NCBI RefSeq assembly: GCF_000971295.1
Contig: NZ_LANJ01000045.1
Span: forward strand, 124,001-188,000
Direction: 5' to 3'
Origin: Devosia epidermidihirudinis
Lineage (GTDB): Bacteria > Pseudomonadota > Alphaproteobacteria > Rhizobiales > Devosiaceae
DNA length: 64,000 bases
This document shows positions 57,201 through 64,000 of the stretch, in pieces. Numbering within the stretch: the stretch's first letter is position 1; the number at the start of each line of letters is the position of its first letter. Position numbers and translations under genes: made by a program. Below the pieces are notes generated by a model that saw only the letters and a list, made by a program, of their open reading frames with translations, did not search any database and had not been told where the DNA came from.

Positions 57201-58645
57201 CAGAGTCCCTTGATTGCCTCCGCCACCACTTCGTGGTCGGAGAAATGAGTCTTGGTGGTTCCCACGATCTGGTAGTTCTCGTGGCCCTTACCCGCAACCA
57301 ACAAAACATCGCCGGGTTGCAGGGCTTTTACGGCCTCTGTGATGGCGGTTTTGCGGTCGGCGATTTCCGTGGCGCCCTTGGCGGCAGCCAGGATTTCGGA
57401 GCGGATGGCCTGAGCGTTCTCGGTGCGGGGATTGTCGTCTGTGATGATGATGGTGTCGGCAAGCTCGCTTGCGATTGCGCCCATTTGGGGGCGCTTGCCC
57501 TTGTCGCGATCACCGCCGCAGCCAAAAACCACGCTGAGTTTATTGGTGGCGTAGGGACGCAGCGAGTTCAGCGCAGTCTTGAGCGCGTCGGGCGTATGCG
57601 AGTAGTCGACAAAGATCGCCGCGCCATTGTGCTCGGCCACCAGTTCCAGCCGACCCTTGGCACCGACGAGTGCGGACAGCGCTGGAAAAGCGACGGATTT
57701 ATCAACGCCAGTCGACATGGCCAGAGCCGCCGCGATCAGCGCGTTGGACACCTGAAATTCGCCGGTCAGCGGCAGATGAAAGCTGAGCTTTTCGCCGACG
57801 TGACGTACTTCGACACGCTGGCCATAACCCTCGGTCTGGATCGACAGGATTTCGATATAGGCGCCCTCGCGGCCCACGGTCAGCAGCGTCGAGCCATTGC
57901 CCAGCGCGGCAAACATGAAGGGCTCATGCTCGGGATCATCGACATTGACCACGGCGGGGCCGCCATCGACCAGCAGGTCGGTGAACAGGCGCAGCTTGGC
58001 GTCGCGATAGGCTGCCATATCGGCGTGGTAATCGAGGTGATCGCGCGTAAGATTGGTGAAGGCAACGGCCTCGAAATGCATGCCGTCAAGGCGGCGCTGA
58101 TCGAGACCATGGCTGGAGGCTTCCAGCGCCACATGGTTGATGCCCTGCGCCTTGAGCGCCCGCATGTTCTGATGCAGCGCCCGGGAGTCAGGGGTGGTGA
58201 GGCTGCCATCGAGATGGCGGGTGGCGGTATCGACGCCGAGGGTACCAATGGATGCGGCGGGGATGCCGGCAAAGGTCCAGATCTGGCGCACGAACGAGGC
58301 GACCGAGGTCTTGCCATTGGTGCCCGTCACCGCGACGGTGATCTCCGGCTGCGGCTCATAAATGCGCGAGGCGGCGCGGGCATAGGCGGCACGCACATCG
58401 CTGACGATGATGACGGGAATGCCCGGATCACCCACCGGCGCCTTGTCACTGACAATAGCCAGAGCACCACGCGCGACAGCGTCGGGCACGAAATCATTGC
58501 CATGCACGTTGGCGCCCGGCAGCGCGAAGAAAATGTCTCCCGGCTCAATTCGGCGACTGTCGGAATTGAGACCAAAGACGGCACCAAGCCCCTTTTTGGG
58601 ACGGGCGCCGGAGCCTTCGAGCAACTGGGTTACGCTGAGTGACAC
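57200..58645 (-). CDS. murE: UDP-N-acetylmuramoylalanyl-D-glutamate--2,6-diaminopimelate ligase
   Basis: 481-residue Mur ligase. NSDSRRIEPGDIFFALPG, the ATP loop VTGTNGKTSVASF (about residues 109-121), EASSHGLDQRRLDG, and the DNPR motif ITDDNPRTENAQAI, which selects meso-diaminopimelate. A GTG at 58645 with AAGGA about 10 bases upstream is the start; MSLSVTQLLEGSG is a normal N terminus. 24 bases after ftsI. Confidence 0.95.
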   Translation of the reverse strand: MSLSVTQLLEGSGARPKKGLGAVFGLNSDSRRIEPGDIFFALPGANVHGNDFVPDAVARGALAIVSDKAPVGDPGIPVIIVSDVRAAYARAASRIYEPQPEITVAVTGTNGKTSVASFVRQIWTFAGIPAASIGTLGVDTATRHLDGSLTTPDSRALHQNMRALKAQGINHVALEASSHGLDQRRLDGMHFEAVAFTNLTRDHLDYHADMAAYRDAKLRLFTDLLVDGGPAVVNVDDPEHEPFMFAALGNGSTLLTVGREGAYIEILSIQTEGYGQRVEVRHVGEKLSFHLPLTGEFQVSNALIAAALAMSTGVDKSVAFPALSALVGAKGRLELVAEHNGAAIFVDYSHTPDALKTALNSLRPYATNKLSVVFGCGGDRDKGKRPQMGAIASELADTIIITDDNPRTENAQAIRSEILAAAKGATEIADRKTAITEAVKALQPGDVLLVAGKGHENYQIVGTTKTHFSDHEVVAEAIKGL

Positions 58646-58669
58646 GGCCGATAATCCTTCTGGATCAAT

Positions 58670-60385
58670 CTATCTAAGAGCAGGCGGCGTGAGTTGGGTA
58701 TCAAGCACTTCGGAGAAGTCTGGCGCAATGCCGAGCATTGGCGCAACCCGCTGTACGATACGACCCGTGACCGTGCCGGCGTTCCAGCCGGCAGTCGTGC
58801 CCGATTGCGGATTTTCCGCCTTGGGCTCGTCGACCATGATGATCATTGCATAACGCGGATTGTCCAGCGGGAAGGCTGAACCAAAGAAGTTGGTGACCTT
58901 GCTCGACGAATAGCGGCCATCGACCACCTTTTCGGCGGTGCCGGTCTTGCCGCCAACGCGATAGCCCAGCGCCAGACGGTTCATCTGCGAGCCCGAACCG
59001 CCGGTGCCAATAGCATTGAGGCGCATCAGGTAGCGAATTTCAGCGCTGGTCTGCGGCTTGATCACGCGGGTATAGAGCGCCTCGGCGTCGGCCAGGTCGC
59101 GCTTGTAGAGCGTGGGCGGCACATAATTGCCGCCGTTCACAAAGGCAGCATAGGCCATAACCATGTGCAGCGGCGATACCGACAGGCCGTGGCCAAACGA
59201 GGCCGTGGCCGCGCCGACTTCCGAGAAGTCCTTGGGCACGGTCGGCAGGCGCATTTCGGGCAGCTCGAATTGTACCCGCTTGTCAAAACCCATCGTGCTG
59301 AGGAAGGCACGGAAATTGTCCTTGCCCATGGCCTGCATGACGCGGATCGTGCCGATATTGGACGAGAACTTGTAGACTTCCGGCAGGCTCAGAATGCGGT
59401 TTTTGCCGTGGAAGTCGGTAATGGTGAACCGGCCAAAGCGCACACCGAAGCGCGCATCGAACGAGTCCGTGACACGCACGGCGCCGCTATCGAGCGCACC
59501 AGCCAGCGTCACGGTCTTAAAGATCGAGCCGGGCTCGAAAATGCCGGCGGTGATGCGGTTGAACGTGTCCTTGACCAGCGCGGTCTTGGGATCGTTCGGG
59601 TTGAAATCGGGAACCGAGGCCAGCGCGATGACTTCGCCGGTATGGACATCGACCATAACGCCTGCCGCCGCAATCGCCTGATAGCGCTTCATGGCGTCGA
59701 GCAGCTGTTCGTGCATGACGTGCTGAACGCGCATATCCACCGACAGCTCAACCGGCGTCAGCGCATTGCCGCGCGCCAAACCGAGTTCCTGCAGCAGGGC
59801 AAGGTCTTCAACGTCCATGTGACGTTCGATGCCGGCAATGCCCTGATTGTCGATATTGGTCGAGCCAAGGATGTGCGACGCCTCTGTCATGCCGGGATAA
59901 AAGCGCTTGGACTCGGTGATGAAGTCGATGCCCGGAATACCCAGGCGCATGATGCGCTCCTGGATCGATGGCGACAGTTCGCGCTGCACCCAGACGAAGC
60001 CCTTGTCCCCGGTCAGACGATCACGCAGCCACTTTTCATTCAGATCAGGCAGCACAGTGCGGATTTTGCGCACGGCTTCTTCAACGTCGATAATGCGGCG
60101 CGGCTCGGCATAGAGCGAGGGCACGCGAATATCGACGGCCATTTCGAGGCCATTGCGATCAAGGATCGGCGGACGCGAGGCCTGAATGGCGTCGCGGGCC
60201 TGCCCTTCGATGGTGGAATCCGTTTCCACCATGCCCAACTGCACCAACCGCGCGCCGACCAGCCCAAACCCCAGCACCATAGCCAGCACCATCCAGCGGA
60301 TGCGGGCCTGAGTGAGGTTGCCGCGCACCTTGCGGGCGCCGTCGAGCGAAATGGTTGGTCCGACGTCTTCGGAGGTGATGGCCAT
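58670..60385 (-). CDS. ftsI: penicillin-binding protein 3 (FtsI), septal transpeptidase
   Basis: 571-residue class B PBP. One membrane segment (WMVLAMVLGFGLVGARLVQL, residues 31-50), a dimerisation domain (RPPILDRNGLEMAVDI), and the transpeptidase domain with SIFK (S287-K290), SSN (341-343) and KTGT (480-483). It works with FtsW to make septal wall. The ATG overlaps the ftsL stop (TAATG). Confidence 0.95.
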   Translation of the reverse strand: MAITSEDVGPTISLDGARKVRGNLTQARIRWMVLAMVLGFGLVGARLVQLGMVETDSTIEGQARDAIQASRPPILDRNGLEMAVDIRVPSLYAEPRRIIDVEEAVRKIRTVLPDLNEKWLRDRLTGDKGFVWVQRELSPSIQERIMRLGIPGIDFITESKRFYPGMTEASHILGSTNIDNQGIAGIERHMDVEDLALLQELGLARGNALTPVELSVDMRVQHVMHEQLLDAMKRYQAIAAAGVMVDVHTGEVIALASVPDFNPNDPKTALVKDTFNRITAGIFEPGSIFKTVTLAGALDSGAVRVTDSFDARFGVRFGRFTITDFHGKNRILSLPEVYKFSSNIGTIRVMQAMGKDNFRAFLSTMGFDKRVQFELPEMRLPTVPKDFSEVGAATASFGHGLSVSPLHMVMAYAAFVNGGNYVPPTLYKRDLADAEALYTRVIKPQTSAEIRYLMRLNAIGTGGSGSQMNRLALGYRVGGKTGTAEKVVDGRYSSSKVTNFFGSAFPLDNPRYAMIIMVDEPKAENPQSGTTAGWNAGTVTGRIVQRVAPMLGIAPDFSEVLDTQLTPPALR

Positions 60386-60768
60386 TATTCAATTCCCTCG
60401 AGTTCGAGGATCGCATCAATGGGGTCGATACCGGCTTCGAGGGACTCAAACAGGGAATCCATGGCCGAACTGTTTGGCTTGGCGGGCCGCATGGGCAGGT
60501 TGGCGAAAGCCCCAAACTGCTCCTGCTTGACCGGCGCGATGGCCAGCGCGATCTGATGGCGCTGCACGATGGGGTCGATATGGCCGGGCTGGTTCAGCAC
60601 CGCCCAGTCTGCCTTGAGCAGCGACAGGTCGCCCTCCTGGCTGTTGATCAGCACCGCCAGAGCCGTGCGCTCGCTGGCGGTATGTTCAATGGAGAACTTG
60701 AGGGCATAGACGCCCGACAGCATCAGAATGCTGGTGAAGATCAGGATGATATTGAGATTGCGGATCAT
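60385..60768 (-). CDS. ftsL: FtsL-like cell division protein
   Basis: 127 residues: short cytosolic N terminus, one membrane segment (NIILIFTSILMLSGVYAL, about residues 5-22), and a periplasmic heptad-like region (ERTALAVLINSQEGDLSLLKADWAVLN). Sequence conservation of FtsL is weak, so assignment rests on topology, size and position between rsmH and ftsI. An unusual 35-residue tail rich in Pro, Ser and Asp follows. Overlaps the rsmH stop by 4 bases (ATGA). Confidence 0.85.
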   Translation of the reverse strand: MIRNLNIILIFTSILMLSGVYALKFSIEHTASERTALAVLINSQEGDLSLLKADWAVLNQPGHIDPIVQRHQIALAIAPVKQEQFGAFANLPMRPAKPNSSAMDSLFESLEAGIDPIDAILELEGIE

Positions 60769-61766
60769 TCGGCACCGCGCACAACAGGAACACTGAGCCC
60801 GTCAAACTTGACCGGGCGAGCCACTTCCGCCGAGCGGGTGGCGGCGCGCAGGATGGCCGAACGCGAGCGCGGATTGCGCGACAGCTCGGCTTCGCCCGCC
60901 TTGGCGGCCTTGGCAACATGGACCCAACGCCGCGCTTCGGTCTGCACCTGTGGCAGATGGCGCGACTGGGCAGGACCGCCCTTATCCGGATCAAAAAAGC
61001 GTTTGACGATACGATCTTCCAGCGAGTGGAAGGTGACCACGGCCAGCCGTCCGCCTTCGCTCAGCAGACGCTCGGCGGCAAACAGCGCCTCGCCCAGCTG
61101 CTCGAACTCGGCGTTCACCGCAATGCGCAGCGCCTGAAAAGTGCGGGTGGCCGGATGAGCATCGCCGGGCTTGCGGCCAATGGCCTTTTCCACGATGCGG
61201 GCCAGCTCCAGCGTCGTCTGGATCGGCGCGGTTTCGCGCGCGGCCACGATGAACTGCGCGATGCGGCGCGACTTGCGCTCTTCGCCAAAGGCATAGAGCA
61301 GATTGGCCAGCGGCCCTGCATCGAGCGTATTGACCAGATCGGCGGCGCTTTCGCCCTGCCCGCTCATGCGCATGTCCAGCGGACCCTCGCGCATGAAGGA
61401 AAAGCCGCGCTCAGCCTGGTCGAGCTGCATTGAGGACACGCCGATATCGAGCACGACGCCATCGATGGGGCCATGCTCGGCGGCGAGGGTATCGAGCTCG
61501 GAGAACGTGCCCGGCACAAAGACAAAGCGGCCTTCAAATTCGGCCAGCAACGCATCGGCAAAAGGCTGCACACTGGGATCGCGATCAATCGCGATCACAA
61601 TCGCGCCAGCCTCCAGCAAAGCACGGGAATATCCCCCTGCTCCAAAGGTGCCGTCGACGATACGCTTGCCGTCCAGTGGGGAAAGGGCCGCGATAACCTC
61701 ATCCAACAGGACGGGGACATGGGGGCCAGCATTTTCACTGGTTTCGGGCATGGAACGCTTGCCCAT
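60765..61766 (-). CDS. rsmH: 16S rRNA (cytosine(1402)-N(4))-methyltransferase
   Basis: 333-residue SAM-dependent methyltransferase (MraW). PVLLDEVIAALSPLDGKRIVDGTFGAGGYSRALLEAG contains the SAM site. GVVLDIGVSSMQLDQAERGFSFMREGPLDMRM, ALRIAVNAEFEQL and VVTFHSLEDRIVKRFF complete the family pattern. The frame reaches 61886; ATG 61766 (MGKRSMPET) with GGAG 11 bases upstream or ATG 61751 are the likely starts. mraZ does not precede it. Confidence 0.95.
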   Translation of the reverse strand: MGKRSMPETSENAGPHVPVLLDEVIAALSPLDGKRIVDGTFGAGGYSRALLEAGAIVIAIDRDPSVQPFADALLAEFEGRFVFVPGTFSELDTLAAEHGPIDGVVLDIGVSSMQLDQAERGFSFMREGPLDMRMSGQGESAADLVNTLDAGPLANLLYAFGEERKSRRIAQFIVAARETAPIQTTLELARIVEKAIGRKPGDAHPATRTFQALRIAVNAEFEQLGEALFAAERLLSEGGRLAVVTFHSLEDRIVKRFFDPDKGGPAQSRHLPQVQTEARRWVHVAKAAKAGEAELSRNPRSRSAILRAATRSAEVARPVKFDGLSVPVVRGAE

Positions 61767-61892
61767 ATAGGCCACTACTCCGCTCCCGGCCGGGGCCGGT
61801 CTGGTAAACATTGGGCCACATTGCGCAAACACGCTTAAGATTCTGTTTCCTATGCGGGTCTCGTGATGCATTTTGCACTGACACAATATAAT

Positions 61893-61907
61893 TGACTATT
61901 TAAGTCA
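61893..61907 (+). promoter_or_regulatory. IRO-like iron operator (TGA-N9-TCA)
   Basis: TGACTATTTAAGTCA is an almost perfect palindrome with the TGA-N9-TCA spacing of the RirA-type iron-responsive operator of Rhizobiales. It overlaps a likely -10 region (ATAATAT) and is 43 bases before the start of an iron-siderophore binding protein. Position and spacing support iron control; no footprint evidence exists. Confidence 0.65.
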
Positions 61908-61950
61908 TAATATCTTACAGCGCTGTGCAATCGTTCTTCCGGAGCATTCG

Positions 61951-62877
61951 ATGAGCACCCGCGTCACCCGTCGTCAATTCGCACTGGGCGCGACCGCCCT
62001 TGCAGCAGCATCCACCCTCCCAGGCCTCGCTTTTGCAGCTGAGACCAAGACTGTCACCACGCTGTTAGGCACCGCCGAAGTGCCGCTCAATCCGCAGCGG
62101 GTGGTGACCATTGATCACCGCACCGATCTCGAGCCCGCCTTGGTGCTGGGCCTCGATGTAATCGCCTCGGGCTATTGGGCAAACCGACCGTGGGTGCCGG
62201 TGCCCGAGGGCATGGCAGACCTCGACATGCCGACCACTGCCGAACACGTGTTGAACCTGGCCCCAGACTTGATCATCTGTTCGGGCGATGAGCCGGACGA
62301 CGAATGGTGGCCCACCAAGCGCCTGACCGCGATTGCCCCGGTTCTGACCACCAGCTTCAAGACCAATTGGCGTAACAACCTGCTCGCCCTCGGCGAGGCT
62401 TTGGACCGGCAGGAACCCGCCGCAGCGGCCATCGCCGAATACGACGCTCTCATCACCGATATCAAAACCCGCCACGCCGCGACGCTGGCTGGCAAAACGC
62501 TCGCCTCGGTGCAGTACTTCCCCGACGACAAATCCTTCCGCGTCCACCTGCCCGATCAGGGCGACTACAACAATCCCAAGGGCGAAGTGATGACCGAACT
62601 GGCAGTGCGCACGATCGATCCGGCGCTGCTGGGTGAATATGGGCTCGTGTCCTACGAGAACATGGGCGCAGCACTGGAAAAGGCGGACGGAATTCTCTTC
62701 GCCAACAGCAGCAATGGCGATCTCGCGCTTTTGGCCGACGACCCCTTGTGGCTGCGCCTGCCCGCCGTGGCCAATGGCAAGGTGCGTGAAATGACCGGTA
62801 ACACAAACTTTGGCTCGTTCTACACTTCGCGCCACGTCGCGCAGGCGTTTGATGGACTGCTGGGGTTATTTGCTTAG
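61951..62877 (+). CDS. iron-siderophore ABC transporter substrate-binding protein
   Basis: 308 residues. A twin-arginine signal (TRRQFALGATALAAAS, residues 6-21) and cleavage near FAFAA-ETK indicate Tat export. The mature protein has the type III periplasmic binding fold of the FepB/FhuD group: PQRVVTIDHRTDLEPALVLGLDVIA at the first lobe, EHVLNLAPDLIIC, and a C-terminal lobe with YENMGAALEKADGILFANSS. No permease or ATPase gene is downstream in the window, only repeats, so its transporter is elsewhere or it is shared. It is divergent from rsmH. Confidence 0.9.
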   Translation: MSTRVTRRQFALGATALAAASTLPGLAFAAETKTVTTLLGTAEVPLNPQRVVTIDHRTDLEPALVLGLDVIASGYWANRPWVPVPEGMADLDMPTTAEHVLNLAPDLIICSGDEPDDEWWPTKRLTAIAPVLTTSFKTNWRNNLLALGEALDRQEPAAAAIAEYDALITDIKTRHAATLAGKTLASVQYFPDDKSFRVHLPDQGDYNNPKGEVMTELAVRTIDPALLGEYGLVSYENMGAALEKADGILFANSSNGDLALLADDPLWLRLPAVANGKVREMTGNTNFGSFYTSRHVAQAFDGLLGLFA

Positions 62878-62923
62878 AGGGGCACGAGGCTGGGGGGAAT
62901 GGAAGCACCATCCCTCACCCGAT

Positions 62924-63480
62924 CGTCACCACCCGGCTTGTCCGGGTGGTCCATGGGGCGCACCGCAAGGTGGATTGCCCGGACGAGCCGGGCAATGACG
63001 GGGGTGGGGGCGGTGCGTCCCCAAGAAATCTGTCGGGGAGTGCCGCAGATGTGCACCCTCACAACAGCCACCGGCGCTGTCCCCGGACATGATCCCGGGG
63101 AAGCGATTGTGGGTATGAGAGCGGAGTGGTCAGAATCCCCTTCGCCTCCCCAATCGTCACCACCCGGCTTGTCCGGGTGGTCCATTGGCACCCACCGCAA
63201 GGTGGATTGCCCGGACGAGCCGGGCAATGACGGGGGTGGGGGCGGTGCGTCCCCAAGAAATCTGTTGGGCAGAGCCGCAGATGTGCACCCTCACAACGGA
63301 CACAGGCGCTGTCCCCGGACATGATCCCGGGGAAGCGATTGTGGGTGTGAGAGCGGGAGTGGTCAGAATCCCCTTCGTCTCCCCAATCGTCACCACCCGG
63401 CTTGTCCGGGTGGTCCCTGGGACGCGCCGCAAAGTGGATTGCCCGGACGAGCCGGGCAATGACGGTGGTGCGGGCAGTGC
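62924..63480. repeat. 232-bp tandem repeat with three family B REPIN elements
   Basis: Units starting at 62924, 63155 and 63388 (period 231-233) share a family B paired palindrome (CGTCACCACCCGGCTTGTCC / CCGGACGAGCCGGGCAATGA), the segment CGGTGCGTCCCCAAGAAATC, GCCGCAGATGTGCACCCTCA and GCTGTCCCCGGACATGATCC. Two full units and a third broken after about 90 bases. No protein gene is supported in 62878-63523. Confidence 0.88.
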
Positions 63481-63523
63481 GTGTGCGATGCGCCCAGATG
63501 CATCCGCATCGCTGAAAAGGTAA

Positions 63524-63911
<388 letters not shown>

Positions 63912-64000
63912 GCGTGCTTGTGAGCGAGCCGCGCTTCGCCGTCAAGTGAGCAGCGCAGGCCGGCGGGGCTTGGTAATGGCCTGATAGGCAAGATTGATCG

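Noticed and set aside
57158..60556. Long plus-strand frames opposite murE and ftsI
   Set aside because: Shadow frames in high-GC genes; no recognisable motif.
62924..63480. CRISPR-like periodicity
   Set aside because: The period is 232 bases and the units are nearly identical throughout, so there are no short repeats with unique spacers.
62878..63523. Open frames of 60-140 residues inside the tandem repeat
   Set aside because: They repeat with the DNA period and have Pro/Gly/Arg-rich translations in several frames; explained by the repeat itself.

Overview
The window reads as chromosomal core DNA of a high-GC alphaproteobacterium, most likely a Hyphomicrobiales (Rhizobiales) member close to Devosia (inference). 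Supports for this are a circularly permuted, two-piece type tmRNA gene next to an alphaproteobacterial sspB, the order ftsZ-lpxC-bamD-recN-ligA, an IRO-type (TGA-N9-TCA) iron operator, PdxJ and SspB sequences of the alphaproteobacterial type, and several families of paired palindromic intergenic repeats. No phage, integrase, transposase, CRISPR array or tRNA gene was found.

Left part (1-23.8 kb): a truncated Old Yellow Enzyme gene, a PAP2-type membrane phosphatase, two small secreted proteins, kup, an FMN reductase and pdxJ. The acetolactate synthase genes ilvB-ilvH follow, preceded by a promoter, a 16-residue leader peptide rich in Leu/Ile/Val codons and a terminator, which together form a textbook-like attenuator not covered by ordinary ORF calling. 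Then come a PiT phosphate permease, a Nudix hydrolase, a cold-shock protein, a glycine-zipper lipoprotein, a DUF423 protein, a MATE exporter, miaA and serB. A seven-gene minus-strand run, DUF1003-thyA-mazG-like-DUF4424-folA-hflK-hflC, couples dTMP synthesis, folate recycling and a membrane protease regulator. RidA and OmdA-like genes, ssrA (tmRNA) and its adaptor gene sspB close this part.

Middle part (23.7-38.8 kb): a giant AsmA-family protein, a UvrD/PcrA helicase with a ClbS/DfsB-family gene 7 bases behind it, an unknown small protein, YbjQ, a membrane GGDEF cyclase, prmA, two very short minus-strand genes (43 and 44 codons) between prmA and a PepP-type aminopeptidase, and two exported proteins of unknown role downstream of ligA.

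Right part (38.8-64 kb): the division and cell wall (dcw) cluster, all on the minus strand: rsmH-ftsL-ftsI-murE-murF-mraY / ftsW-murG-murC / ddl-ftsQ-ftsA / ftsZ / lpxC / bamD / recN-ligA. Two genes normally embedded here are absent: murD (between mraY and ftsW) and murB (between murC and ddl). Both places hold REPIN-like palindromic repeats, and mraZ is also missing upstream of rsmH. After the cluster lie a Tat-exported iron-siderophore binding protein with an IRO-like box, a 232-bp tandem repeat tract, and the RNase P RNA gene on the minus strand at the right edge.
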